Origin: Marinobacter excellens HL-55
Lineage (GTDB): Bacteria; Pseudomonadota; Gammaproteobacteria; Pseudomonadales; Oleiphilaceae
Direction of reading: 5' to 3'
Assembly: GCA_001314845.1 (NCBI GenBank)
Contig: LJZQ01000022.1
Location: forward strand, 1 to 64,000
DNA: 64,000 bases
Shown here: positions 25,977-35,118 of the stretch, one piece after another
Numbering within the stretch: position 1 is the first letter of the stretch
How the letters are laid out: every line of letters starts with the position of its first letter
Translations under genes and position numbers: made by a program
Notes under the pieces: model-generated
Seen by the model: only the letters and a program-made list of their open reading frames with translations
Database searches by the model: none
What the model was told of the DNA's origin: nothing

Positions 25977-26665
25977 TGGCCACCATCTATCTGGTGCGCC
26001 ATGGCCAGGCCAGTTTCGGCAAGGAAAACTACGACCAGCTCTCCCCGCGAGGCTGGGAGCAGGGCAAGATCCTTGGCCGGTGGCTGAGCGACAAGGTAAC
26101 GCCGGGTGCGATTTTTGGCGGCAACCTTCAGCGCCACCGGGAAACGGTGGAAGCCATTGCTACCGGCTACGGCACAAACCTGCCGGATATGCAGGTGCTG
26201 GAAGGCCTGAATGAGTTTGATCACGTTCAGGTGGTGGAGCGGTTTCGGCCCGAGTGGGCAGACAAGCAAGTGATGGCCCGGGATCTGGGGAGTTTCCCGA
26301 AACCGGCGAAAGCCTTTCAGCAAGCGTTCGAGAAAGCCGTGGCTCGCTGGGTCAGTGGTGAGCACGACCACGACTATGCAGAATCCTGGCAGGACTTCCG
26401 GACTCGGGTGAATTCAGCCCTGGATCAGTTGGTCGAGATAGCCGGCGGCGCGGATATGATTGTCTCCACCTCCGGCGGCCCCATCGCGGTGATTGCCCAG
26501 CAACTGCTCGAGTTGTCAGACCGCAAAGCGCTGGAGATGAACAACGTGATTGCCAACACCAGCGTGTCTCGCATTCTTTATTCCGGCCCCCGGCGCAGCC
26601 TGGCCGTGTTCAATAACTATAGCCATCTAGAGGCGGAAGACCCCGCCCTGGTGACATTCCGATAA
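25976..26665 (+). CDS. Histidine phosphatase family protein
   Basis: 229 residues from the ATG at 25976, which overlaps the kinase stop codon by one base. The RHG motif (LVRHGQASFG) supplies the phospho-accepting histidine; NLQRHRET provides the second arginine, and STSGGP lies near the second active-site position. Members hydrolyse phosphate esters. Its coupling to a kinase that would make phosphoacyl-CoA is suggestive: it may remove or proofread a phosphorylated product. That link is inference. Confidence 0.82.
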   Translation: MATIYLVRHGQASFGKENYDQLSPRGWEQGKILGRWLSDKVTPGAIFGGNLQRHRETVEAIATGYGTNLPDMQVLEGLNEFDHVQVVERFRPEWADKQVMARDLGSFPKPAKAFQQAFEKAVARWVSGEHDHDYAESWQDFRTRVNSALDQLVEIAGGADMIVSTSGGPIAVIAQQLLELSDRKALEMNNVIANTSVSRILYSGPRRSLAVFNNYSHLEAEDPALVTFR

Positions 26666-26679
26666 GCTGAGGGAACTCC

Positions 26680-27450
26680 ATGAGCAACAAAAATCTGTTT
26701 GATCTGACCGGCAAAGTCGCCCTGGTAACCGGTGCCAGCCGCGGTATCGGCGAAAGTATCGCCCGTACGCTCGCCCAGTATGGTGCGCATGTGATTGTCA
26801 GCAGCCGCAAGATTGATGGTTGCGAAGCCGTCGCCAGCAGCATCCGCGCAGACGGCGGCAGCGCCGAAGCCTTTGCCTGCCACATCGGTGAGATGGATCA
26901 GATCGAAGCCGCCTGGGAACACATTGCCACCACTCACGGCAAGCTCGATATCCTGGTGAACAACGCCGCCGCGAATCCATATTTTGGTCCGGTGGAAGAT
27001 ACCGATCTGGGTGCTTTCAACAAAACCATTGATGTGAACATTCGTGGTTACTTCTTCATGTGCGCCCGTGGCGCCCAACTGATGAAGAAAAACGGTGGCG
27101 GCTCCATAGTAAACGTGGCCTCGGTGAACGGCGTGAACCCCGGTCACTTCCAGGGCATCTATTCGGTGACCAAGGCGGCAGTGATTTCCATGACCAAATC
27201 CTTCGCCATGGAACTGGGCCAGCAGAACGTGCGGGTGAACGCCCTGTTGCCGGGCTTGACCGACACCAAGTTCGCCAGCGCGCTTACCACCAACGAAGCG
27301 ATCAAGAAGCAGGCGATGGCTCACATCCCGATGAAGCGAGTGGCGGATCCGGACGAGATGGCTGGCACCGTGCTGTACCTGGTGTCCAACGCCTCCAGTT
27401 ACACCACCGGCGCGTGCATCAACGCCGATGGCGGCTATCTGACCATCTGA
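26680..27450 (+). CDS. Short-chain dehydrogenase/reductase (SDR), second copy
   Basis: 256 residues. TGASRGIG cofactor loop, NNAA, Ser in ASVNGVNPG, YSVTK catalytic pair, and the C-terminal GACINADGGY typical of FabG-like SDRs. GAGGGAAC precedes the ATG. Only 14 bases separate it from the phosphatase, so it closes the cluster, and a clear terminator follows. Probably a 3-hydroxyacyl-type dehydrogenase of the same pathway; the substrate is not certain. Confidence 0.88.
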   Translation: MSNKNLFDLTGKVALVTGASRGIGESIARTLAQYGAHVIVSSRKIDGCEAVASSIRADGGSAEAFACHIGEMDQIEAAWEHIATTHGKLDILVNNAAANPYFGPVEDTDLGAFNKTIDVNIRGYFFMCARGAQLMKKNGGGSIVNVASVNGVNPGHFQGIYSVTKAAVISMTKSFAMELGQQNVRVNALLPGLTDTKFASALTTNEAIKKQAMAHIPMKRVADPDEMAGTVLYLVSNASSYTTGACINADGGYLTI

Positions 27451-27468
27451 TCTTCAGACCGGTAAACC

Positions 27469-27506
27469 AAAAAAGGCCGGGGGATGTCTATCCTCCGGCC
27501 TTTTTT
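27469..27506 (+). terminator. Terminator closing the ACAD11-like cluster
   Basis: AAGGCCGG stem pairing with CCGGCCTT, extended through a GGGA/TCCT inner part, followed by TTTTTT. It may also serve the convergent lipoprotein gene through the A-run on the other side. Confidence 0.93.
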
Positions 27507-27523
27507 GTGAATCACGAAATCGC

Positions 27524-28390
27524 TCAGGAGCAGGTCAGGGCGACAAAATCCCGATTCAGTTTGTCTGCACGGGCCTGCAGGTGCTCCTGATGCCGTTGAT
27601 CTCCGGCCTGAATCAGATCGTGCATCAACGAGGTCAGAGCTTGTTGGCTTTCTTCAATCATCGCCTGGTATTCCGGGCCTCGTGCCTGCTCGGAGTTCAC
27701 TACCAGATCTGTGATCGCGTCTGCAAAGTCGGTCTGGTCGCGGGCCTCAAGAGCACTTAAAAGGGCTTGCTGCCAGTTCTTGCGACCTTGCAGCCAAATC
27801 TCGGTTTGCTGGCCACGATTGGCAGACCATTGCTCAACCAAGCCTTGTTGGTCAGTATTCAAGTCGCCCAGCCAGCGTTCCACCCGTTCGGCTGTGCGAT
27901 CGGCCCGCGCTCTGGCGGTTTCATCGGCATCGCCGGCCAGCATCTCCTGTTCAAGTTCTTCCTGGTCCCGGGCCATGTTCTGGGTCAGTTCGTCGACTTG
28001 CTCGTCAGAGAGGCTTTGCAGAAGGTTCAGGGCTACGGGCAGGGCTCTGTGCAGCAGATCGGGAACAAAAGCCATCAATTGCTGCTGGTGATAGGTGATC
28101 GTGTATACGTCCAGCGGGCCGCTGGCAACGTCCGCTTCCAGCTCCTCCAGCCAGGCGCTGTAACGAGGCAATTCAGCCGAGCAGTGCCATTGACGCAGCG
28201 TATCCAGATCCTGATTCAGTTGCCGTTTCTGGTCTCTGTCCAAGCTGACAAAATCTTCCACCCACCAAACTACGCCCCAGTCTGCATACCGGTATGCCAT
28301 CTTGGTTGAGCTGCACCCAGCAAAAATAAAAGCCGCGGTCAGGGCGACGGCTACCAGTCTGGGTAATTTTGAGCACTGCCACATTGCCAT
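27524..28390 (-). CDS. DUF6279-type lipoprotein
   Basis: 288 residues. Lipoprotein signal with lipobox FAGC (Cys near residue 26) followed by SS, so probably sorted to the outer membrane. The rest is almost all alpha-helical and rich in Gln, Glu and Leu, consistent with a helical bundle in the periplasm. The family is widespread in gammaproteobacteria with no known role. Single gene, convergent with the SDR and divergent from a DUF2798 protein. Confidence 0.72.
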   Translation of the reverse strand: MAMWQCSKLPRLVAVALTAAFIFAGCSSTKMAYRYADWGVVWWVEDFVSLDRDQKRQLNQDLDTLRQWHCSAELPRYSAWLEELEADVASGPLDVYTITYHQQQLMAFVPDLLHRALPVALNLLQSLSDEQVDELTQNMARDQEELEQEMLAGDADETARARADRTAERVERWLGDLNTDQQGLVEQWSANRGQQTEIWLQGRKNWQQALLSALEARDQTDFADAITDLVVNSEQARGPEYQAMIEESQQALTSLMHDLIQAGDQRHQEHLQARADKLNRDFVALTCS

Positions 28391-28473
28391 TACAGCAAAC
28401 CCTCGGTAAAAGGCCGTATGGAAAAACGTTGCATGCTCACTATCATGGTGCGCTCTCTATACCGATCAATGGT

Positions 28474-28488
28474 GTTACAAACTGTAAC
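28474..28488. promoter_or_regulatory. Palindrome GTTACA-N3-TGTAAC
   Basis: Perfect 6-bp arms in the gap between the lipoprotein (-) and DUF2798 (+) genes. A second small inverted repeat, GACT-N4-AGTC (28493-28504), follows directly. Together they look like operators for a dimeric repressor; no such gene is adjacent. Confidence 0.45.
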
Positions 28489-28545
28489 TACGGACTGACC
28501 AGTCAATCAGATGTCAGCGCAGTCTTCCATTACTTTGGAGTCCAG

Positions 28546-28806
28546 ATGTCAAACCATAACGTTACTCGTGTTCGCAGACTCGTATTTTCGCTGTACATGT
28601 CCGGCATTATGTCGCTCATGATGTCGGGAATTATCACCATGATTAACACGGGCCTGACGGACGGCTTTCTATCCCGTTGGGGCATGTCATTTCTGGTTGC
28701 TTGGGCTGTGGCTTTTCCGCTTGTGATCGTAGTAGCGCCATTGGCCGGAAAGCTGGCGGACCGCTCCATCGTAAAATTTACCAGCGCGGGTAAGGAACAG
28801 TCCTGA
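28546..28806 (+). CDS. DUF2798 small membrane protein
   Basis: 86 residues from the ATG at 28546 (TTTGGAG upstream). Two hydrophobic helices, about 12-36 and 46-68, with the conserved proline-containing second helix (AFPLVIVVAPLAGKLAD). The family is a small inner-membrane protein of unknown function, often near TetR or transport genes. The frame is open upstream to 28369, but that part crosses the regulatory palindrome and is not coding. Confidence 0.75.
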   Translation: MSNHNVTRVRRLVFSLYMSGIMSLMMSGIITMINTGLTDGFLSRWGMSFLVAWAVAFPLVIVVAPLAGKLADRSIVKFTSAGKEQS

Positions 28807-28980
28807 CCGACGGGATTTGATATTCAGCTCACATTTGTACGCTCTAATGTAAAAATTTGTTAATCCGTTTTTTTACCCTCCCCGTAGATAGCTTTGACGC
28901 ATTAGTCAGGGACTGAATTAGTGCAGGTTCGAACCAAATCAACCGATCGTCAAGCTACTTACTGTGAGGTATACAAAAAA

Positions 28981-30381
28981 ATGAAAACGACAGTTGCTTT
29001 ACCGATGTTGGTCGCCGGGAGCGTTATGCTTTCTGGCTGTTTTGATGGTTCGAGCAGTACGCCGAGGACTGATATCCGGGTTGTTCACGCCGTGTCTGAC
29101 GCACCGGCTGTTAATGTCAGCTTCAACGGTGAAACGCTCATTGCGGGCGCAGATTTCAAACAGGCGGCCACGCTTCGGCCGAGGCGCGGTAATTATTCGG
29201 TTGATGTTGACGCCTTATTGCCTACAGGCGACGAACTGACCGTGATTGAGGTGGGTAGCACCCGGTTCGATTCTGATACCCGCTACGACATTATTGCGAC
29301 AGGCACCGTTGCAGATGGCATTAATCCTCTGGTTTTGACGGATGATGGGCAAAGAGAAAATCCTGCATCTGCCCGTCTAAGAGTGGCTCATCTTTCTCCT
29401 GTAGCCCAAGCTGCGGCGTCAGAGGTATCTGTTTATGTGACGGCTGACGGCGTTGCCCTGCCTGATGAGCCCAACTTCAGTTTCGCGTTTGGCGAAGCAG
29501 TAGGTCCGCTTGAGCTGGAGGCAGGCACTTACCAGATTCGCGTGACCCCGCAAGGCAGCTCTACAGTGGTTTACGACAGCGGCCCTGTCGACTTGCCAGC
29601 GTCATCGGATCTCTTGATCGCCGCAATCGACAATACGGTTTTTGGCGAGTCTCCCGTCAGCTTGCTGGTGATCAATGGCAGTCAGGCCTCAGAGATTCTT
29701 GATAAAGACACGGGTGCGGGTATTCGGGCTGTGCATAACTCTTCCGATGCGCCGAATGTTGATATCTATTTGAATAAAGACCCAGACGGAACTCCTGACG
29801 CTGGGAATGTCGCTTACACTGAGACCGTTCCTGGCGTTGCGACTACCGGTAGTTATCTGGAGCGTTTGGTTGGCGATACCCGGGTGGCGATTACCCCGGC
29901 TAGTGCAACTACGCCCATTGCCATCGACGCGACACTCCCGCTGGCAAACGGCGATCTCTTAACCGTTTTAGCCGCTGGAGCGTTGGCCGACGGTCTTGAT
30001 GCTTTTGTTTTCAATGATGACAATCGTCGTATCGCAACAGAAGCCAAGCTCCGGGTTATCCATGGCGCAGTAGAAGCCCAGCTTGTTGATGTCTTCCTGG
30101 TGCCCGCTGCCGATGCCAGCGCAAACCAAGGTAACGCAACACCCGCGCTGGATGATTTTGAGTACGGCGATTCTTCCGGTTATCTGGGTGTTCCGGCAGG
30201 CGATTATGTCGTGTTTATTACGTCAGCCGATGGGGCAACGCTGCTGTTCCGCTCCGGAACTGTCACGTTGGCAAACGGTGGTGTTTATACGGCGGTGGCT
30301 CGTGCTGCGACAGGCGTAGGTGATGAAACAGACAGTGTTGCTCGCTTGACTCTGCTGGATGATTTTGTCCAACTTCCATAA
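28981..30381 (+). CDS. DUF4397 repeat lipoprotein
   Basis: 466 residues from the ATG at 28981. Lipobox LSGC at about residues 17-20 followed by FDGSS. The mature part contains about four related beta-sandwich units of roughly 110 residues, each starting like RVVHAVSDAPAVNV, RVAHLSPVAQAA, RAVHNSSDAPNVDIY or RVIHGAVEAQLVDVF; this is the DUF4397 pattern. Surface exposed or periplasmic, acidic, role unknown. A terminator follows, so it is monocistronic. Confidence 0.85.
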   Translation: MKTTVALPMLVAGSVMLSGCFDGSSSTPRTDIRVVHAVSDAPAVNVSFNGETLIAGADFKQAATLRPRRGNYSVDVDALLPTGDELTVIEVGSTRFDSDTRYDIIATGTVADGINPLVLTDDGQRENPASARLRVAHLSPVAQAAASEVSVYVTADGVALPDEPNFSFAFGEAVGPLELEAGTYQIRVTPQGSSTVVYDSGPVDLPASSDLLIAAIDNTVFGESPVSLLVINGSQASEILDKDTGAGIRAVHNSSDAPNVDIYLNKDPDGTPDAGNVAYTETVPGVATTGSYLERLVGDTRVAITPASATTPIAIDATLPLANGDLLTVLAAGALADGLDAFVFNDDNRRIATEAKLRVIHGAVEAQLVDVFLVPAADASANQGNATPALDDFEYGDSSGYLGVPAGDYVVFITSADGATLLFRSGTVTLANGGVYTAVARAATGVGDETDSVARLTLLDDFVQLP

Positions 30382-30403
30382 GGTTTTGATTACCGCATGA
30401 GAG

Positions 30404-30434
30404 AAAACAACCCCGGCCCGCCGGGGTTGTTTCG
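30404..30434 (+). terminator. Terminator after DUF4397 lipoprotein
   Basis: AAACAACCCCGG pairs with CCGGGGTTGTTT around a four-base loop. The U-run is short, but the A/T-rich base of the stem suits termination on both strands. Confidence 0.85.
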
Positions 30435-30528
30435 TTTGGAGCATCTACCACTTAATTTCCAAATATTGCTTTGCTAAAGACCACACTTTTTACTACGGTA
30501 TTGAATACACGTATAAAAAAGGTGGCTT

Positions 30529-30669
30529 ATGGACGACCTGCAAGAGTTGGCGCCCGAACAGCGTAAGCGTCATGAGTTGAGGCTGTTCATCTTCATCATC
30601 GTTTTTCTCTTCCCCATTCTCGCGGTGGCTGTCGTTGGCGGCTATGGATTTATGATCTGGATGTCGTAG
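30529..30669 (+). CDS. napE: NapE, small membrane subunit of the nap operon
   Basis: 46 residues, below usual gene-finder limits. A short charged N-terminus (QRKRHELR) is followed by one transmembrane helix with the PxLxVAxVGGYGF pattern typical of NapE. Its place as first gene before napF is also typical. NapE is an inner-membrane peptide of unclear function in periplasmic nitrate reduction. ATG at 30529 follows AAAAAAGGTGG. I see no FNR-type TTGAT-N4-ATCAA box in the 90 bases upstream. Confidence 0.88.
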   Translation: MDDLQELAPEQRKRHELRLFIFIIVFLFPILAVAVVGGYGFMIWMS

Positions 30670-30711
30670 ATCTTTATGGGGCCTCCAGGGCCGCCCGGAG
30701 GGTAGAGGCTG

Positions 30712-31209
30712 ATGCCTGTTTCCCAGAATCGCCGGTCATTTCTGAGGGGCGGTCGGCCGTCAGCGTCTGAATGGCGCCCGCCCTGGACGACTGCGTCGAT
30801 CACGGATGTCTGCACCCGTTGCGATCGCTGTGTTGAAGCTTGCCCCGAAAATATTCTTTTTCGCGGCGATGGTGGCTTTCCGCAAATCCGGTTTACCGGT
30901 GAGGGTTGTACCTTGTGTGGTGAGTGCGCCAAAGCCTGTCCTGAGCCGGTGTTTGATCTCACCCGCGAAGCTTTTCCCTGGCGGGCAGTGATTCGCGATC
31001 ATTGCCTTGCTAAAGCCAATATTCACTGTTCGACCTGCCGGGATGCCTGCGAAACATCCGCCATTCGCTTTCCGCCAAAACTCGGTCATGTGGCCGTGCC
31101 CGAGGTGACTCTTGAGGATTGCACTGGTTGCGGCGCCTGTGTCGCCGTATGTCCGGAAGATGCGATTAGCCTGGAAGCCCCGCAAACAGAGAGCCCAAGT
31201 TATGCATGA
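30712..31209 (+). CDS. napF: Ferredoxin-type protein NapF
   Basis: 165-residue cytoplasmic iron-sulfur protein that helps assemble or insert the cofactor of NapA. The cysteine clusters are visible: CTRCDRCVEACP, CTLCGECAKACP, CSTCRDAC and CTGCGACVAVCP, enough for several 4Fe-4S centres. The N-terminus has the basic RRSFLRG stretch usual in NapF. ATG follows GGAGGG. The stop overlaps the napD start by eight bases. Confidence 0.93.
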   Translation: MPVSQNRRSFLRGGRPSASEWRPPWTTASITDVCTRCDRCVEACPENILFRGDGGFPQIRFTGEGCTLCGECAKACPEPVFDLTREAFPWRAVIRDHCLAKANIHCSTCRDACETSAIRFPPKLGHVAVPEVTLEDCTGCGACVAVCPEDAISLEAPQTESPSYA

Positions 31210-31525
31210 TCAAACTTCTGATGAAATTCACGTGGCCAGTTTTCTGGTGCATGTGCGCCCAGGGCAACTTGCTGAACTCACCGATGTGCTGGCGGCAACG
31301 CCAGGGCTGGAGGAGGGCACTCAGGACCCTTCGGGAAAATTGGTGGTGCTGGCAGAAGGAACCTGCCATCAAAATCTTATGGAGGCCATGGAGTTGATTG
31401 AAAGCATTGCCGGCGTGCTCGATTGCATTCTGGTGTACCACGAGGTGATGTCTGCCCAGGAAGCAAATCAGCAGTTGATCCCCACAGGACAATTACAAAC
31501 AGCACAACAGGAAGTATTGTCATGA
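31202..31525 (+). CDS. napD: NapD, chaperone for NapA maturation
   Basis: 107 residues from the ATG at 31202, inside the napF end. NapD is a small ferredoxin-fold cytoplasmic protein that binds the NapA twin-arginine signal and delays export until the molybdenum cofactor is loaded. [10 protein letters not shown] at the N-terminus and the [14 protein letters not shown] segment fit the family. The C-terminal tail (about 20 residues, Gln rich) is longer than in E. coli. Overlaps napA by four bases (ATGA). Confidence 0.9.
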   Translation: MHDQTSDEIHVASFLVHVRPGQLAELTDVLAATPGLEEGTQDPSGKLVVLAEGTCHQNLMEAMELIESIAGVLDCILVYHEVMSAQEANQQLIPTGQLQTAQQEVLS

Positions 31526-34026
31526 ACCTCACAAGACGAGATTTTGCCAAAGCGAATGCGCTGGCGATGGCTGCCTCCGCCGCGGGTCTTTCCATTCCGG
31601 CGGCGGCCAGTAATCTGATCACCAATGCAGAGCTGACCGAGCTGAAGTGGAGCAAAGCTCCATGCCGGTTTTGCGGCACCGGTTGCAGCGTGATGGTGGC
31701 CACCAAGGACAATCAGATTGTTGCGACCCACGGCGACACCCAGTCGGAGGTTAACCGTGGCCTGAACTGCGTGAAGGGCTATTTCCTGTCCAAGATTCTC
31801 TATGGGCAAGACCGCCTTACCAAGCCACTGCTTCGTAAGCGGGATGGCAAGTTCCATAAAGAAGGCGATTTTGTAGAAGTCAGCTGGGATGAAGCGCTGG
31901 ATGTGATGGCCGAAAAATTCACCTCGGCCATCAAGGAACACGGCCCCGATAGCGTGGGCATGTTTGGCTCTGGCCAGTGGACCATCTGGGAGGGCTATGC
32001 TGCCAGCAAGCTGTTTAAAGCCGGCTTCCGTTCCAATAACATCGACCCTAACGCGCGCCATTGTATGGCCTCGGCGGTTGCCGGGTTCATGCGTACCTTC
32101 GGCTCAGACGAGCCCATGGGCGTTTATGATGACATAGAAAGCGCCGACGCCTTTGTGCTCTGGGGTGCCAATATGGCGGAGATGCACCCGATCCTCTGGA
32201 CTCGGGTCACCGATCGCCGGTTGTCTCACCCAGGCACAGAAGTAGCCGTGCTCTCTACCTACGAGCATCGTTGCTACGATCTGGCTGACCTGCCCATGAT
32301 CATGCATCCCAACGCTGATGTTGCGATCCTCAATTACATTGCCAATTACATCATCCAGAACGATGCGGTGAACCAGGACTTTGTGGACAAGCACACCCGG
32401 TTTGTTCGGGGCGCGGATGACATTGGCTATGGTCTGCGGCCAGAAGATCCAAGAGAGCAACGGGCCAAGAATACTGATAAGGCCAACAGCTGGGAAGATA
32501 TGTCGTTTGAAGATTTTGCGCGCTATGTCAGTGAGTACGATGTTAAAAAAGCCGCTGAGATCTCCGGTGTATCCGAAGGTCATCTGGAACGGCTGGCCAA
32601 GCTGTACGCCGATCCGGACAAGCGTGTTACCACCTTCTGGACCATGGGCGTTAACCAGCACACCCGGGGTGTGTGGGTAAACAACCTCATTTATAACATC
32701 CATCTGCTGACGGGCAAGATCGCCACGCCGGGCAACAGTCCGTTCTCGCTGACCGGTCAACCCTCCGCCTGTGGCACTGCCCGAGAAGTGGGTACCTTTG
32801 CCCATCGCCTGCCTGCAGATATGGTGGTCACCAATCCGGAACACCGGGCCAAGGCCGAGAAGATCTGGCGTTTGCCGGAAGGCACCATTCCGGCAAAAGT
32901 TGGCTACCACGCGGTACTGCAAAGCCGCATGCTCAAAGACAGCAAGTTGCGTGTGTATTGGACTCAGGTCACCAACAACATTCAGGCCGGCCCTAATACC
33001 ATGCAGGAAACCCTGCCGGGCTGGCGTAATCCAGATACGTTCATCATTGTCTCTGACATCTACCCGACGGTGTCGGCCCAGGCGGCGGACCTGATACTGC
33101 CGGCAGCAGGCTGGGTTGAAAAAGAGGGGGCCTTTGGTAATGCCGAGCGCCGAACCCAGTTCTGGCATCAGTTGGTGAATGCCCCCGGTGAGGCGCGCTC
33201 CGATCTCTGGCAAACCGTGGCTCTGTCACAGCGGATCAAAGTGGCCGATGTCTGGCCTGAAGAGCAGCTTGCCAAGGCGCCGGAACTTCGCGACAAGACC
33301 CTGTTTGATGTGCTGTATCGCAACGGCAATGTCGACCGCTACCCTCTGGAAGAAATACACTCGGATTATGAGAACCAGGAATCCCGGGATTTTGGTTTCT
33401 ACATCCAGAAAGGCATTTTTGAAGAGTACCGCCAGTTTGGCGCCGGTAAAGGCAAAGACCTGGCCGATTTCGATACCTACCATGCCACCCGTGGCCTGAG
33501 ATGGCCGGTGGTTGAGGGCAAGGAAACCCTGTGGCGCTATCGTGAGGGGTCAGACCCCTACGTGGCCGCAGGCACTGGTTTCCAGTTTTATGGCAATCCC
33601 GACAATCGCGCGCGGATCTTTGCCGTGCCCCATGAGCCACCAGCTGAATCGCCGGATGATGAATATCCGTTCTGGCTGTGCACCGGACGTGTGCTGGAAC
33701 ACTGGCATACCGGTTCCATGACTCGCCGCGTCAGTGAGCTTCACAAGGCGGTGCCGGATGCATTGCTCTATATGAACGCAGACGACGCCCGCGATAAGGG
33801 CTGGCGCCGTGGCAGTGAGGTCAAGGTGATCAGTCGGCGGGGTGAAGTCCGGGTGCGCGTCGAAACCCGGGGCCGAGTCAGCATGCCGAAAGGTATGGTG
33901 TATGTGCCCTTCTTCGATGCCGGCAAGCTGATTAATAAAGTCACTCTGGACGCCACCGACCCGATTTCCAAGCAAACGGATTTCAAGAAGTGTGCGGTAC
34001 GTCTGGAACTGGTTAACCTGGCCTGA
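31522..34026 (+). CDS. napA: Periplasmic nitrate reductase catalytic subunit NapA
   Basis: 834 residues from the ATG at 31522. Twin-arginine signal ([19 protein letters not shown]) for folded export. 4Fe-4S ligands C48, C51, C55 and C83 in CRFCGTGC and LNCVKG; Mo-coordinating C181 in NARHCMASA. Two molybdopterin guanine dinucleotides are expected. It reduces nitrate to nitrite in the periplasm with electrons from NapC through NapB. The upstream open frame to 31423 lies within napD and is rejected. Confidence 0.97.
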   Translation: MNLTRRDFAKANALAMAASAAGLSIPAAASNLITNAELTELKWSKAPCRFCGTGCSVMVATKDNQIVATHGDTQSEVNRGLNCVKGYFLSKILYGQDRLTKPLLRKRDGKFHKEGDFVEVSWDEALDVMAEKFTSAIKEHGPDSVGMFGSGQWTIWEGYAASKLFKAGFRSNNIDPNARHCMASAVAGFMRTFGSDEPMGVYDDIESADAFVLWGANMAEMHPILWTRVTDRRLSHPGTEVAVLSTYEHRCYDLADLPMIMHPNADVAILNYIANYIIQNDAVNQDFVDKHTRFVRGADDIGYGLRPEDPREQRAKNTDKANSWEDMSFEDFARYVSEYDVKKAAEISGVSEGHLERLAKLYADPDKRVTTFWTMGVNQHTRGVWVNNLIYNIHLLTGKIATPGNSPFSLTGQPSACGTAREVGTFAHRLPADMVVTNPEHRAKAEKIWRLPEGTIPAKVGYHAVLQSRMLKDSKLRVYWTQVTNNIQAGPNTMQETLPGWRNPDTFIIVSDIYPTVSAQAADLILPAAGWVEKEGAFGNAERRTQFWHQLVNAPGEARSDLWQTVALSQRIKVADVWPEEQLAKAPELRDKTLFDVLYRNGNVDRYPLEEIHSDYENQESRDFGFYIQKGIFEEYRQFGAGKGKDLADFDTYHATRGLRWPVVEGKETLWRYREGSDPYVAAGTGFQFYGNPDNRARIFAVPHEPPAESPDDEYPFWLCTGRVLEHWHTGSMTRRVSELHKAVPDALLYMNADDARDKGWRRGSEVKVISRRGEVRVRVETRGRVSMPKGMVYVPFFDAGKLINKVTLDATDPISKQTDFKKCAVRLELVNLA

Positions 34027-34038
34027 GGAGAAGTCACC

Positions 34039-34509
34039 ATGAGACTACTGATTTTATTGCTGACAAGCTCCCTGGCACTGGCAGCATTTGCGCAGAGCGG
34101 TGAGCTGTCACCTTCTGCGCCGGATGGGCTTCGCAAAGGCGGAACGCTCGGGCAGGATTTGCCGGCGCCGCCCATTGCCGGTGATCCTAGAGAGGTTAAA
34201 CGGGAGGTGCGTAACTACCCGGAACAGCCGCCGGTGGTGCCCCACGCCATTCGGGATTATCAGGTCGACAAGAACTTTAACCGGTGCCTGGATTGCCACA
34301 GTCGGGAAGCAGCGGTGCAAGCCGGCGCCCCGATGGTCAGCGTCACGCATTTTATGGATCGGCATTTCCAGGTGCGTGCGGAGGTAACGCCCGGTCGGTA
34401 TTTCTGCACCCAGTGCCACGTGCCCCAAACCGATGCCGAGCCGCTGGTGGAGTCCGATTTCAAAGCCGTGGATGAAGTGATCCGCGCCTCCAACAAAGGA
34501 GACCGCTGA
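34039..34509 (+). CDS. napB: Di-heme cytochrome c NapB
   Basis: 156 residues with an N-terminal signal peptide cut near AFAQS. Two heme-binding motifs, CLDCH and CTQCH, with distal histidines (VTHFMDRHF). It passes electrons from NapC to NapA in the periplasm. GAGGAGAAG precedes the ATG. Its stop overlaps the napC start region by one base, so translation is coupled. Confidence 0.95.
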   Translation: MRLLILLLTSSLALAAFAQSGELSPSAPDGLRKGGTLGQDLPAPPIAGDPREVKREVRNYPEQPPVVPHAIRDYQVDKNFNRCLDCHSREAAVQAGAPMVSVTHFMDRHFQVRAEVTPGRYFCTQCHVPQTDAEPLVESDFKAVDEVIRASNKGDR

Positions 34510-35093
34510 TGATGAAATGGCTGAAGCTCTACTGGAACCTGTTGCGCAAGCCTAGTGTGCATTACAGCCTCGGTTTCCTGACGCTCAGCGGCTTTATTGC
34601 CGGGATCATCTTCTGGGGTGGTTTCAACACAGCGTTGGAAGTGACCAACACCGAGCAGTTTTGTATAGGGTGCCATGAGATGCACAGCAACCCGTATCAG
34701 GAGCTGAAAGACACCATCCATTACACCAACCGTTCCGGTGTACGTGCGGAATGTTCAGATTGCCACGTGCCTCATGGTTGGACCCACAAGATTGGACGCA
34801 AGATGGAGGCTTCGAAGGAAGTCTGGGGTTGGGTTTTTGGTTCTATCAACACGCCAGAGAAGTTCGAGGCCAAACGGCGGGAGCTGGCCGAGCGGGAATG
34901 GGCGCGCTTGAAAGCCAACGATTCTCTGGAATGTCGGAACTGCCATGAATTTGATTCGATGGACTTCACCATGCAGGATCCGCGGGCGGCAAAGGCGCAC
35001 TCCACAGCATTGGCAAGCTCAGAACAAACCTGTATCGATTGTCACAAGGGTATTGCTCACAAGTTGCCTGATATGGCCAGCGTAAACCGCTGA
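34509..35093 (+). CDS. napC: Tetra-heme quinol dehydrogenase NapC
   Basis: 194 residues of the NapC/NirT family. One N-terminal transmembrane helix (about 20-42) anchors a periplasmic domain with four CxxCH motifs (CIGCH, CSDCH, CRNCH, CIDCH). It takes electrons from the quinol pool for NapB/NapA. Two ATG codons in tandem (34509, 34512) could start it. Last gene of napEFDABC; napG and napH are absent here, so quinol oxidation relies on NapC alone. Confidence 0.94.
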   Translation: MMKWLKLYWNLLRKPSVHYSLGFLTLSGFIAGIIFWGGFNTALEVTNTEQFCIGCHEMHSNPYQELKDTIHYTNRSGVRAECSDCHVPHGWTHKIGRKMEASKEVWGWVFGSINTPEKFEAKRRELAEREWARLKANDSLECRNCHEFDSMDFTMQDPRAAKAHSTALASSEQTCIDCHKGIAHKLPDMASVNR

Positions 35094-35118
35094 CCGGAAG
35101 AGGTCATCGGCAGTTTTT

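Noticed and set aside
28926..28935. GGTTCGAACC resembling a tRNA T-loop
   Set aside because: No acceptor, D or anticodon stems around it; just a 10-bp palindrome.
32104..33213. Minus-strand frame of 369 codons opposite napA
   Set aside because: Shadow frame inside a conserved operon gene.
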